Shown here piece by piece: positions 18,529 through 28,029 of a DNA stretch of 31,167 bases (position 1 is the stretch's first letter; the number at the start of each line of letters is the position of its first letter). The position numbers and the translations under genes were made by a program. The DNA comes from a virus. The DNA is taken from positions 1 to 31,167 of the IMG/VR virus record IMGVR_UViG_3300030098_002531; one strand, 5' to 3'. The notes beneath the pieces were generated by a model. The model was given only the letters and a program-made list of their open reading frames with translations. It made no database searches and was not told the origin of the DNA.

Positions 18529-21500
18529 TTACTGGAACCAATCTTGGTACAATGCGATAGCCGGGGTTGTGGGGTAATTGTATCTAAACTGCTCGGCTGC
18601 CTCGTCAGTGTCACCTTCCAGCCAAGCCTTGCCTGCCTTTGTCCAAGCCCACAGCATGCCGGGTGCAGCGCCAAAAGGCTCAGTTAAAACATCATCAACA
18701 TTCGGGTTGTACTTAGGACGAAGCAAAGTCTCATCTGCTTCCATCATGCCTGTGCCTATAGCTGCATGCGTTGCGATATAGGCAAGCTCGTTATAAACAC
18801 CAAAGAGGCCAGACTGGTCGACAACGCGCTGGAACACTTCAGCATTCGATCTGGCATCAAACCACCAGTCATCGTTCTTCAAACGCAGCACGCCATATCC
18901 AAGAGCAAGCAGCGTCATGCCACCTACCAGCCGGTGCTGCTTCATTGGGTCAAACATGCCAGCTGTAATGCGGTTGGTAGCGCCAAGAACAAAGTTAAAG
19001 AACTGGAACGGCATGGTCATAAAGTGTGACTCAACCCGCACCATCTTAATGTTTGCTGTTGATGCGCGGGGATCAGGCGACCAGTCACCGGGAAGCAAGT
19101 CCATCCAGCCCCGCTTCTGTGCATACAGCACACCGTCCATGATGCGCGGCTTATCGAATGCATTTGCATGGATGATTGTATTACCCATGCCAATGTTCAG
19201 TGCAGTCTGCCACTTCTTGTAGATCTCACGATCACGCTCAGTCTTCATCGGCCAGTTATCAGAGTTGGCATAGACATAGCGATTGCCCTTTTCATAAGGG
19301 TAGCTGGCTATGATTTTGGCATCCTCGTCAGTCAAGCCAGCACGCTTCAGATCAATGACATCAGCCCGTTTGGCAGTGCCATCCTGCATTCCAATTATGG
19401 TTTGCATATATTTAGACGACCGATAAGTATGATCGACCTTTTTGAAATAATAAGTGATAGCGCCAAGGCCATTGCCAAGCACAGGAATATTATAATAAGC
19501 GCGTGTAATCGGGTTGAAGATACGCTCCTGCAAATTAGGATTTATGCCTTCAACATTATCTTGGATGATACGTTGTTGTGCGCCAGCCAACGCAAGTTCA
19601 TTGGCTTCACCTGTATGCACCAACTCCTTCTTGGCTTTTGCCATGAGAATGCGATCTGTTTCAGTGCGCAAAGGATTGAACATTTTGCGCACCGTATGTT
19701 CCATGACAATCATGCCAACATCGGTTAGTGACGCCACAGCAGCTGCATCCAGATACGCCATGCCAGCAATCTCTTTGAGGGCAGAGCCAGCTTGCGCATC
19801 CCAGCGGTCAGGGTTTTTGACATACTCACCCATCACCCGCTCGTAATCGAAAAGAAAATCCTGGCGAAGTCTTTGCCGCTTCTTTTCGGGGAAGCCAGCA
19901 GCAATCATATCCTGATCATGATCTTCAAGAATGTCGTCGATGCTGCGCTGGCCGAAGTTCCTGTGAAACTCGATGCGCTTGCCAACACGGCTTACATAAG
20001 ACTGGATAACGCGCGGCTCTTTGATGATGTAGTCAGAGATCAGATACTCAGGGATATCGATCATCCTGTGGCGTAGGTGCTTACCCTTGATAGGGCCAGC
20101 CATTACATCCAGATGCGTTTCGGGATTGCCTTCTTCTAGGATGGCAGCAACAGCGTCCTTGGCTATGGCTTCCGGCGACTTGGAAGATGACACAGCTTCA
20201 AAGCGTTTTGTCTCTTCATTGTAGAGTTTCTTGATGGGGTGGTTGCGTATCCAGTCTGCAAAAATACGCTCCAAAGCCTCACGATGCTTGCCATTGCCAG
20301 ATAACAACTTGCGCTTGTCATAATAGATCGGGAATGCGTAACGCTCATTGTAACGCAGTTCATACAGATCTTTGTAAAACTTAGCGGCCTCTTCAGCCTT
20401 GGCAACAGCTTCTGCCTGTTTAGCAGTGCGGAAGTTTCCACCGGTTTCTCTGACAACAGTATCTACAAAATCCTGATAATCAGCAGCACGCTGCAAAAAC
20501 TTCTCACCATCAGCAATGATGTTTAACTCAACCAGTTCCTGCCTGTACTCTTTGAAGAATTGATCCAAGCGTTCTACGGCGGCGTTGTAATGCTCGCCAT
20601 GAAGCGAGGCATCAAACTTTTTGCCCTGCTTTTGCAGCCTGCCTTCGACGACAGTGCCAAACCAGTCTTCGTAACTCTTGGCGTTCATGCGCTTGGCAAC
20701 AAGTGCATCTGTGTTATAGCCAAGAATCTTGCTGGATTGTTCACGGTTCAATACATCAAGCGCCCACAGCTTCTGCATCTGATTGTTCAGTGCAATACCA
20801 CGCGCTATATGGGTTTTAGCTGCCCTAGAAACTGACTGATGCTGCGTTTTTCCGCTTTCAATGCCAGCCATACGGTACTGATCAACGCCAGCAAGAAGAT
20901 GGTAATCACGCTTCATCATGCCTGTGCCGTTAGATATGATGCGTTTGCCGGGTGTTGATAGAAACTTATAGAAGACAGATTTGGTGTAAGCCGTATCAGC
21001 AACACCATATCCTGTGGTCATGCGGTTATAAGCTTCCTTGGCAGTGCGGTCATAAAAAGCTGCCTGTGACTCACCGGGTTTGCGTGGATTAAGCCGCCGC
21101 ACAATCTCACGATTGACCGAGTAGTCGCGCCACTCAGATGGCGTCTTAAAATCTGTCTCACGAAATGGTGAAGAACCCCGGACTTCTTCACGAGTCCAGA
21201 CACGATTGTTAAATTCTTCTGCGATCAGTTCGTCATCAACGCGTATATCTTTGCCCTTGGTAAAGACAGCTTTGCGCTGCGCCATCTTCCGCTTGAAGGC
21301 TTTTTGTTCTGCATCATAAGCAGCATTGGATTTGGTTTCTTTAGCTACAACAGCTTCAGCATCTTTGAGTTCTTTCTCAGCAGCCTTGCGTGCCTTGATT
21401 ATTTTCGGCAGTTCCTTGTTCAGCTGCATCTGCAAGACAGTTGGATGAATGCCCTGTGCCTTTGCTTCAGCACGCAATGCAACCCACTTGTCATCTCCCT

Positions 21501-22335
21501 CAATCGGGCGAACAAGCCGGTTGATACGCATCTCATCTACCTTGATGTCATCGACAATCTTGCGCATGCGTGCGATTTCCTTGGCCGGGATGCTTATCTC
21601 AACCCGGCTTCCCTTTGGTGGGGGCGGCATATCAGCTGCTTTGTTTGTTATCTTAAAACCATCCACGCTTTCATTCATGACAGGGCGTGGCTCATAGACT
21701 TCATTCTGTTTGGCAATAGACCGGCGATAGCCAGTCACCATAGCCGGGACAGAACCCAGTATTGTGCCAGCAGCCGTCATAGTTGCCATGTTCAAGCCGG
21801 TTTCAGTAAAGGTATTGGTTCTGTCAAATGGCGCACGAATGCCCTCAGAAACAGCACCAGCTGCCAAGCTGCCCTTGAAGCTGGCACGCGCAGCCTGACC
21901 AACATACATGCCGCCACGCGCTATAAGCCCCAGCTGCCCCCAGATCGGAATTGCAAATACAGCATTTAAAGGGTCGGTTAATGCACCAACCCAGATACCA
22001 GCATTCCAGAAGCCAGCATCGGTAAGCGTTTGTTTGTTAGCAAGGCGTCTGTCGATATCACCTTTGATCCATGCCAGATGCTCTGCATTCCGGGCACGCG
22101 CCAACTCGTTCAGATAATCTTCATAACCGCTGTAGTTTTCTGGAGTAAGAGGATCGAACTCAGGGTTGTAGCCTTGGCCAAAGAACTCAACCTGTTCGCT
22201 AATGCGGTCAATAACAGGCGACCACTGATATCCCCATGTCGCCTTGAAAGCTTCCCAGAAGCCAACATCAGACAAACGCCCTTCAGTCACATCCTCATTG
22301 GTTGGCAAGACATAGACGGAATCAATATCAGTCAT
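18529..22335 (-). CDS. Large internal virion protein (T7 gp16-like)
   Basis: 1268 residues from ATG 22335. T7 gp16 is about 1318. The N-terminus (SDVGFWEAFKATWGYQWSPV...DAGFWNAGIWVGALTDPLNA) and two Gly/Ala-rich hydrophobic stretches (about 110-190, GSLAAGAVSEGIRA, AAGTILGSVPAMVTGY) suit an ejected, membrane-spanning protein. Long helical regions follow. The order after gp14- and gp15-like genes supports the call. I do not see the lytic transglycosylase motif of T7 gp16 at its N-terminus, so wall digestion during ejection may be done elsewhere or not at all. Confidence 0.8.
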   Translation of the reverse strand: MTDIDSVYVLPTNEDVTEGRLSDVGFWEAFKATWGYQWSPVIDRISEQVEFFGQGYNPEFDPLTPENYSGYEDYLNELARARNAEHLAWIKGDIDRRLANKQTLTDAGFWNAGIWVGALTDPLNAVFAIPIWGQLGLIARGGMYVGQAARASFKGSLAAGAVSEGIRAPFDRTNTFTETGLNMATMTAAGTILGSVPAMVTGYRRSIAKQNEVYEPRPVMNESVDGFKITNKAADMPPPPKGSRVEISIPAKEIARMRKIVDDIKVDEMRINRLVRPIEGDDKWVALRAEAKAQGIHPTVLQMQLNKELPKIIKARKAAEKELKDAEAVVAKETKSNAAYDAEQKAFKRKMAQRKAVFTKGKDIRVDDELIAEEFNNRVWTREEVRGSSPFRETDFKTPSEWRDYSVNREIVRRLNPRKPGESQAAFYDRTAKEAYNRMTTGYGVADTAYTKSVFYKFLSTPGKRIISNGTGMMKRDYHLLAGVDQYRMAGIESGKTQHQSVSRAAKTHIARGIALNNQMQKLWALDVLNREQSSKILGYNTDALVAKRMNAKSYEDWFGTVVEGRLQKQGKKFDASLHGEHYNAAVERLDQFFKEYRQELVELNIIADGEKFLQRAADYQDFVDTVVRETGGNFRTAKQAEAVAKAEEAAKFYKDLYELRYNERYAFPIYYDKRKLLSGNGKHREALERIFADWIRNHPIKKLYNEETKRFEAVSSSKSPEAIAKDAVAAILEEGNPETHLDVMAGPIKGKHLRHRMIDIPEYLISDYIIKEPRVIQSYVSRVGKRIEFHRNFGQRSIDDILEDHDQDMIAAGFPEKKRQRLRQDFLFDYERVMGEYVKNPDRWDAQAGSALKEIAGMAYLDAAAVASLTDVGMIVMEHTVRKMFNPLRTETDRILMAKAKKELVHTGEANELALAGAQQRIIQDNVEGINPNLQERIFNPITRAYYNIPVLGNGLGAITYYFKKVDHTYRSSKYMQTIIGMQDGTAKRADVIDLKRAGLTDEDAKIIASYPYEKGNRYVYANSDNWPMKTERDREIYKKWQTALNIGMGNTIIHANAFDKPRIMDGVLYAQKRGWMDLLPGDWSPDPRASTANIKMVRVESHFMTMPFQFFNFVLGATNRITAGMFDPMKQHRLVGGMTLLALGYGVLRLKNDDWWFDARSNAEVFQRVVDQSGLFGVYNELAYIATHAAIGTGMMEADETLLRPKYNPNVDDVLTEPFGAAPGMLWAWTKAGKAWLEGDTDEAAEQFRYNYPTTPAIALYQDWFQ

Positions 22336-24448
22336 CAATTATACCGCTCTTACGGAAGCCTTCTAAAGCCTCATCCAAACCTTTGCGTGTTTCAGGTTCC
22401 ATGCCTTTGGTAGCCAGCGTGCGCAGATCACGCGCCTCTTCCAGCTTGCGCTCCAAGGCCTCATCGAATGCGCTTTGCATAGCCGCTGTGCGATTTACAT
22501 TCTGGGTATCGATCATCAAAGGCTTGCCGCCATTTGACGGGTCGGGCAGATAGTTGCCTTCTGCATCAATTACAAACCAGCGTATGCGCCGATTTGTTGA
22601 CTGGGTGCTTGGATAAAAGAAAAAGTCCGTACCTAAAAAGCCGCTCTTGCCAGTTGCGTTGAGAATCTTGTTATTTGTAAACTGTGCAAATCTGCCAAAA
22701 GATATATCGTCACTATAGAAACGCTCTGGCGCAAACTCGGCGCGTGTAACTTCTCCTTCGCTTTCTATACGACCCGGCATTTTGATAAATTTTGTTTCAA
22801 CATAAATTGCATTGATAGCATTCTTCAAAACCCTGTCAGCGTCGTCTTTAGACAAGAACGCATAGGCAGGCTTGGCGATAACCATCAACCGTTCCACGGC
22901 TCCAGCTGGGAGGCCTTTAAGTATTTTTTTTTCCCTAAAATGATCGGTGATTGCTTGGCGTGCATTGCGCCCTTTAAGCTTGGTTGTCACACCATCTTCA
23001 ATAGCCTGCGTGCGATCTGACCCAGCTGCACCAGCATAAATACCGCCACCGCGCAGAATGGAATCTAGGCCAAAGGTGTTTGTCCACATATCAAGATTAT
23101 CAAAGAATGCTGTAGCTTCAGCAGACAAACCTTTATCGCGTGCCAGATCTCCTGACATACCAACGCCTTGCGTTACTGTCTGGTAGATAGTCAGCGCGTT
23201 CTGAAGTTCTTTTTCAGACAGATTGGCAACATTCCCGGAAGCAATGCCATCAAGCAAACCCTCAAGGGCAGCAGGCAGAATATTGCCATTTACAATAGCC
23301 TTGTATGGTATGCCGCTCTGGTCTTGAACCATGGCCACAGCCTGATCGCTCAACCACCCCTTCCGATCCTGACTAATTCCGATAGTCTGCCAGAATTTGC
23401 CAAAAGCATCTTTGTATCTCTGCCCATCAAATACGTTGTTACCATTCTGCAAATTAGTAACAAGGTCTTGCGTAAACTTCTGATCAGCTAGGCCAGACAA
23501 GTAGCCAGAGAACCCGTTTGTCAAACGCCTGATGTCAGCTGCAATAGCACGCTTGGTAGCCGGGTCACGAATTTGATTCACATCATCTTTTCTAAGCGGT
23601 TGGTCTTCATCAGGGATGGCAAATGACTGGTTCATTTCCAGCGCATTAACCATTTCCATGACCTTTTCAGTATCGCCAGCAACAAGAAACTCATGCGCAT
23701 CCTGCATTAACAATGTGCCGTAATAATTCCTGTCCATTTCATTTCTGACATTCGAAACAAACTGATCAGTGTAAAGGTTGGTTTTCAAGCCAGCCTTTAG
23801 TGCTTTTTCAAGACCAATGCGTAATTTTACCGCTAGTTCCAGATGTCCATTGCCTACAAGGTTGGCAATGGTAAGTGACGATTTTCTGAAGCGTTCCTGC
23901 TCCTCTTCAAAGAAGGCTTGTTTTTCTGCCCGCTTTTCAGCCAGCACCATTGATTGCTTGTGCTGGAGAAGCGATAGAGAGCCGCTATTTTCCAATGAGT
24001 CCTTTGCAGCAAACTCAAAGTTAGGTGGAACTGCATCAAGTAATCCTTGAAGCCCGGAGATTGCTAGCGTTTCAAAGTCTGTGCTGTTCTTTGCTTTGGC
24101 ACGCAAATCAATCAGCATATTTTCAACATCGCGGCCAAACGCAGATGCATATTTACGCTCAATCAGAGGGCGTGCTGCATCCTGTGCAACCTGAGACAGA
24201 TCATCATATGAGTCTACAAACCGCTCGGTGCCATCAGGGTCTTTAACAGATGTAATGATCTGGTTGCGTGCAAACTCCTGTCCTGCACGCTGCTGCTGAG
24301 ATACAGCCTGACGGTATATAGAATCAGATATGCGTGCACTTGCACGCTGCAAGGCTTCAGTAACATAGCCAGAACCAGTATCCGTGTTTACAGACCTGAC
24401 CTGTGCGGTGAATACCTGATTGCCTTTCGATTTAATTACACCGGCCAT
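22328..24448 (-). CDS. Internal virion protein (T7 gp15-like)
   Basis: 706 residues (T7 gp15 is 747). Begins MAGVIKSKGNQVFTAQVRSV at a TAATG overlap with the gp14-like gene. It is almost entirely helical and charged, with a coiled-coil-prone Glu/Lys/Gln-rich stretch at 175-195 (AEKRAEKQAFFEEEQERF). The C-terminal part (TRAEFAPERFYSDDISFGRF, YYPS-like DFFFYPSTQSTNRRIRW) is more globular and ends in a charged helix. Length, composition and order fit the middle protein of the ejected core that makes the trans-envelope channel. Confidence 0.8.
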   Translation of the reverse strand: MAGVIKSKGNQVFTAQVRSVNTDTGSGYVTEALQRASARISDSIYRQAVSQQQRAGQEFARNQIITSVKDPDGTERFVDSYDDLSQVAQDAARPLIERKYASAFGRDVENMLIDLRAKAKNSTDFETLAISGLQGLLDAVPPNFEFAAKDSLENSGSLSLLQHKQSMVLAEKRAEKQAFFEEEQERFRKSSLTIANLVGNGHLELAVKLRIGLEKALKAGLKTNLYTDQFVSNVRNEMDRNYYGTLLMQDAHEFLVAGDTEKVMEMVNALEMNQSFAIPDEDQPLRKDDVNQIRDPATKRAIAADIRRLTNGFSGYLSGLADQKFTQDLVTNLQNGNNVFDGQRYKDAFGKFWQTIGISQDRKGWLSDQAVAMVQDQSGIPYKAIVNGNILPAALEGLLDGIASGNVANLSEKELQNALTIYQTVTQGVGMSGDLARDKGLSAEATAFFDNLDMWTNTFGLDSILRGGGIYAGAAGSDRTQAIEDGVTTKLKGRNARQAITDHFREKKILKGLPAGAVERLMVIAKPAYAFLSKDDADRVLKNAINAIYVETKFIKMPGRIESEGEVTRAEFAPERFYSDDISFGRFAQFTNNKILNATGKSGFLGTDFFFYPSTQSTNRRIRWFVIDAEGNYLPDPSNGGKPLMIDTQNVNRTAAMQSAFDEALERKLEEARDLRTLATKGMEPETRKGLDEALEGFRKSGIIDD

Positions 24449-24882
24449 TATTCTTCACCTTTTGGTGTCACATCCTTGAATCTTAGATAGTTGGAATAGC
24501 CGCTAGACAGGCCATCCAGCAGGATGGAACGCGCCCTGTTTTCTCCTCTTGCAAGTGCTACATTCGCTTCAAGCAATGAGGTGCCCACATTAGCTAAAGT
24601 ATTCTGCGCCAGACGCGCAGCATCCGTGCCAGCATCACGCTGAACGCGTCTGCGGATTGCGTCTATGCTGCGATCATCCCGCCCCATGTAAGCAGCCATA
24701 GCGTTGTTTGTTGACAGCAGCACATCAAGATCACGCATGCGTTTGTTATGCGCTTCCTCGCCTTGCAGCTTTGCGTTTGCTGCATTGCTTTTAGCCTGTG
24801 CAGCTGCGCTTTGTGCTTCAGCACGCGCTGCGCTCATGCCGGTAATAGCTGTTAAAGCCTGTAGTGCAAGTAGAGCTTTCAT
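24448..24882 (-). CDS. Internal virion protein (T7 gp14-like)
   Basis: 144 residues. A hydrophobic N-terminus (MKALLALQALTAITGMSAAR) is followed by an Ala/Gln-rich helix (AEAQSAAAQAKSNAANAKLQ) and a conserved-looking middle (MRDLDVLLSTNNAMAAYMGR, DDRSIDAIRRRVQRDAG). It then ends in a basic and acidic tail. This matches T7 gp14-like proteins, which insert in the outer membrane at ejection. It overlaps tail tube B by TGATG and precedes the gp15- and gp16-like genes in T7 order. Confidence 0.8.
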   Translation of the reverse strand: MKALLALQALTAITGMSAARAEAQSAAAQAKSNAANAKLQGEEAHNKRMRDLDVLLSTNNAMAAYMGRDDRSIDAIRRRVQRDAGTDAARLAQNTLANVGTSLLEANVALARGENRARSILLDGLSSGYSNYLRFKDVTPKGEE

Positions 24883-27113
24883 CAGAATGCCAACTCCATA
24901 ACCATACCATTCAGCTGCAAGGCCATCGGAGCGGACTGCGATACCGTAACAGTCGGATCACGATCAAAGCCAAGAACAAAGAACTCACGCTTGCCAGATA
25001 TCGCCGTGCGTGCTGTTGAAAAGTCATCATTGACCTGACGGATAATCAGATCTGTGCCATCCACGGACACTGATAATGTTTCTTCAAGATCAAGGATAAC
25101 CGATGCAATGCGCCTCTGTTTACCTGTCAACGGGCCATTTGATAGCGTTCCATCGATAGGCAGCGTCTGCATTTCTGGTGTAAACGCATAGCCGATAAAA
25201 GCACTCGATACAGTTGCATCAACAGACGATACATCAACATTGCCACCGGCAACAGTAAACTCGCCAAGATAATCGGTGCCGCTTACAACCTTAACCGTTG
25301 CACCATTTGAAAAGCTGGAACTCACACTGAAAACACCACTGCTGCCGGAATAGGACTTGCAGTAATCCATGGGTTGGGATTCTTGAAATTCTTCAAGATA
25401 GAACTTGCTGGTGCCAGACCCGTTATTCCGCACAACAATCGTAAAGAGCCTGTCACCTACAGAAGCTATGGAATGGAAGGTGCCTTGCGTTTCCCAAAGA
25501 GACCAGCCTTGGCGTTTGTCCGCTCTCATGGAATAGAACACGGCAATGTTGCCATCAGCATTTACATAGAAAGCATAGCTTTCCGGCTTGCCCAACGCAC
25601 CCTTGGTTGCCGCTTGCTGGATAGGTGAGTTGATCAGATGCGATGACAGAACTGATATATCTGTTGAGACATACGCACCCTCAGTATCACTGAAGATATA
25701 TTCGCGCACTGCATTGCCTGCTCTTTGCAGATACAAAGTCGCGCCATCAAAAGGAACCGGCGTTACAAACGAGGAGCCAAACGGGGTTTGCTTTCTGACC
25801 TGAGCAGTCGCTGGCGTAACCGGCGTACTTGTGAAAGCCGGAATATAAAACTCCGCTTCACTGGCAAATATTTGCAGATCACGATTTGAAACAATATGAC
25901 GTATCTGATCAAACGTACCCACGTTGCCCGTGACATCGATTGCATCACCATCTTCACCATTGCCTGTGTCAAAATTAAAGAAACGGCCACTCTTTGACGC
26001 CCACAAATGATTTGGCTGGGCCTGCGTGCCGCCAAACCACAGGCGTCCTTCATGGAAGGTGACTGCTGCCGGATAGCCGCGCAGAGATGAATAGGATTGC
26101 TCTGCCCAGTTGGTTGTAGCAGCACCGCTTGCAACGCGCGGTGAGCCGCCCCCGACAGCAGATGAGGTTGCGCTAGCCCCCGCTGTTATTTCGTAGGTGT
26201 TCTCATCAATGACACTAGCAACTGTTCGACTGCCGTTGACGTTCGCCGCACTAAGGCCTCCAACCGCCGCAGCACGATCAATAGTGATCGAAGCACTTGG
26301 CGCAAGGCCGTGTCCAATATGAGTGACAAGAACACTGTCACTACCTTCCACAGTTTCCAGAGCATCAATAGTAAGCTGTTGACGTAGGGTACCGTTGATG
26401 GTTCCCGTAACGACTGTGGCGCTTGTATATCCAGTGATATCAACGTCGGTCTGATTAACGAGTAAAGTCGTGCCAACATGTCCACTCTCAAAGTAAGCTG
26501 CGCTTGCAGTAAAGGTGACACCAGAGCCGGTTGTTGCTGAAGCTGCTAGGGTAACACCTACATTCTGAAAGCTGTGATAGGGCTGGAATACACGGTTAGT
26601 ATCTGTCGATTGTTCAAAAGCAAAAGTCTCGACTTGGAAGGTGGTCAGCCCGGTACGAACCAGCTTCCTGATCATGAATGTCGTGTGGGTGATAAACATA
26701 TTATCGCCCGACTGAGCGAGGTTTAATTCACCAACCTTGGCCTGATTAAACGGCAAAGCAGCTGACGATGTATCAGCTGTAATGGTTTGGATGTGCGAAA
26801 CTGTGCCATCAGTTAGTAATCGCCAGATATCAATCCTGAGATTGCTGAAGCCAACCAGATATTTCTCGTCATCAGAGAATACAAAAGGCTCAAGGCGCAA
26901 CTGCAAACCAGTGGCAGAACCCGAATAGGTCAATGCACTTTCATACCAGATGCGTGTGCCTGATCGCTTTTGAAGACCGCCTTCAGATCTGATAAAGAAG
27001 TTGCGCAGCTTTTGCGCTGCGTGGGTATAGATGTTGGCATCTGTACGAGAACGCAATGACGGGCTGACCTCCCCATAATCGAAGCTGGTCAGGGGAACTC
27101 TTATCCGCGGCAT
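24882..27113 (-). CDS. Tail tubular protein B (T7 gp12-like nozzle)
   Basis: 743 residues (T7 gp12: 794). The N-terminus MPRIRVPLTSFDYGEVSPSL, RSRTDANIYTHAAQKLRNFF, IRSEGGLQKRSGTRIW is diagnostic of this family: ring of 'GG..KR.GT.' near residue 50. The following beta-rich blades include PAAVTFHEGRLWFGGTQAQP and PVPFDGATLYLQRAGNAVRE, typical motifs of the family's central propeller. It forms the tail nozzle to which the fibres attach. ATG overlaps tail tube A's stop (TAATG). Confidence 0.93.
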   Translation of the reverse strand: MPRIRVPLTSFDYGEVSPSLRSRTDANIYTHAAQKLRNFFIRSEGGLQKRSGTRIWYESALTYSGSATGLQLRLEPFVFSDDEKYLVGFSNLRIDIWRLLTDGTVSHIQTITADTSSAALPFNQAKVGELNLAQSGDNMFITHTTFMIRKLVRTGLTTFQVETFAFEQSTDTNRVFQPYHSFQNVGVTLAASATTGSGVTFTASAAYFESGHVGTTLLVNQTDVDITGYTSATVVTGTINGTLRQQLTIDALETVEGSDSVLVTHIGHGLAPSASITIDRAAAVGGLSAANVNGSRTVASVIDENTYEITAGASATSSAVGGGSPRVASGAATTNWAEQSYSSLRGYPAAVTFHEGRLWFGGTQAQPNHLWASKSGRFFNFDTGNGEDGDAIDVTGNVGTFDQIRHIVSNRDLQIFASEAEFYIPAFTSTPVTPATAQVRKQTPFGSSFVTPVPFDGATLYLQRAGNAVREYIFSDTEGAYVSTDISVLSSHLINSPIQQAATKGALGKPESYAFYVNADGNIAVFYSMRADKRQGWSLWETQGTFHSIASVGDRLFTIVVRNNGSGTSKFYLEEFQESQPMDYCKSYSGSSGVFSVSSSFSNGATVKVVSGTDYLGEFTVAGGNVDVSSVDATVSSAFIGYAFTPEMQTLPIDGTLSNGPLTGKQRRIASVILDLEETLSVSVDGTDLIIRQVNDDFSTARTAISGKREFFVLGFDRDPTVTVSQSAPMALQLNGMVMELAF

Positions 27114-27700
27114 TAGCTTAACCTTTCGGTTCTGAACCGATTGGTTACAAGCTTGCGTGTTGTCTGCTGCTGGCTATCAAGATTGCGTGCCTTTGCCATC
27201 AGCATACTGGCCTTGTCATCCATCATCTTTGTAAGCGCTTCATCTCGCGCAATGCTGGAAGCAAAGATGGCAGCAAGCTGGTATTCGACAGTCAGTGTAA
27301 AGTAAGAAGGCCAGTCCTGTTCATTTGCCCTGAATGAATAGTCAGCAACAACCTGATCGGTTGCACTTAGATCTGCATAAGCCTTATCGCCATACACAGT
27401 ATATTCGACAACCAAATCATTCACTGTAAGCGCATGCAGCATCAGCATATCTGATGGCAACTGATACGCACGATCAAAGCGCCCGGTGGGCGCATCGGTC
27501 AAAAGATTCAAAACAGCCTGATTTGTTGCAAAGCGCCAACGCGATGCACACAAAGCTGCCTGCGCCACATCCTCATACATATTGTTTGCAACTGTTGCTT
27601 CTGTGCTTGTGTCACTAAACGATGTAATCGGGTTGGCCCCGATAAGAGTGAGAGCGCGTGCAGCAATATCAACTGCGGAGTTTGCTACCGTCGATGCCAT
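27113..27700 (-). CDS. Tail tubular protein A (T7 gp11-like)
   Basis: 195 residues from ATG 27700 (T7 gp11: 196); a TTG extension upstream is rejected as it runs through a hairpin. The pattern DIAARALTLIGANPITSFSD, AALCASRWRFATNQAVLNLL, FDRAYQLPSDMLMLHAL and WPSYFTLTVEYQLAAIFASS is the standard gp11/'gatekeeper' signature: 'R.W.FA......L' followed by 'YqlP.D.L'. It joins portal and nozzle. There is no Shine-Dalgarno; the ATG lies 9 bases after a strong GC hairpin. Confidence 0.92.
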   Translation of the reverse strand: MASTVANSAVDIAARALTLIGANPITSFSDTSTEATVANNMYEDVAQAALCASRWRFATNQAVLNLLTDAPTGRFDRAYQLPSDMLMLHALTVNDLVVEYTVYGDKAYADLSATDQVVADYSFRANEQDWPSYFTLTVEYQLAAIFASSIARDEALTKMMDDKASMLMAKARNLDSQQQTTRKLVTNRFRTERLS

Positions 27701-27709
27701 GTATCTGGA

Positions 27710-27744
27710 TGGGGGCGGGTGTTTGGGAGTTTCGCCCGCCCCCA
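27710..27744 (-). promoter_or_regulatory. GC-rich hairpin between head and tail genes
   Basis: GGGGGCGGG (27711-27719) pairs with CCCGCCCCC (27735-27743), plus one A/T pair, around a 15-base loop. No U-run follows. It lies between the head gene stop (27752) and the tail tube A start (27700), the place where T7 has its capsid-distal terminator. It could attenuate or process mRNA so that head genes are expressed more than tail genes. Confidence 0.6.
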
Positions 27745-27751
27745 AACTCCA

Positions 27752-28015
27752 TTAGTCGTCGTCAGTTAGATCAAGTGCTGTACCATCACTTAGATCAACA
27801 ACCGTTCCGGTGTTAGATAGCACAGTACAGATGGTCATTGCAGGCGCGTCATTGTCATAGACAAAGACGATATCACCTACGTTCATCATGCCAGCGGCAT
27901 CATTAAAATAACCTTCCTGATCAACCGTTTCCAAAGTATCAGTAGAGTCATAATACCAGATATTATGACCACCACCGCCCGCCATGCGAGTCAGACCAGC
28001 TGAAGTATAAGCCAT
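27752..28015 (-). CDS. Small head protein downstream of capsid, decoration-like
   Basis: 87 residues: MAYTSAGLTRMAGGGGHNIW, YYDSTDTLETVDQEGYFNDA, then MMNVGDIVFVYDNDAP and a beta-rich acidic end (TVVDLSDGTALDLTDDD). The 'W.Y.S.DTL.TVD..GYFN.....L.VGD' pattern is common in small proteins directly after the capsid gene of podo- and siphoviruses. They are presumed decoration or head-stabilising proteins. A clear GAGGA site precedes the ATG. Function by analogy only. Confidence 0.7.
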   Translation of the reverse strand: MAYTSAGLTRMAGGGGHNIWYYDSTDTLETVDQEGYFNDAAGMMNVGDIVFVYDNDAPAMTICTVLSNTGTVVDLSDGTALDLTDDD

Positions 28016-28029
28016 ATCTAATCCTCCTC

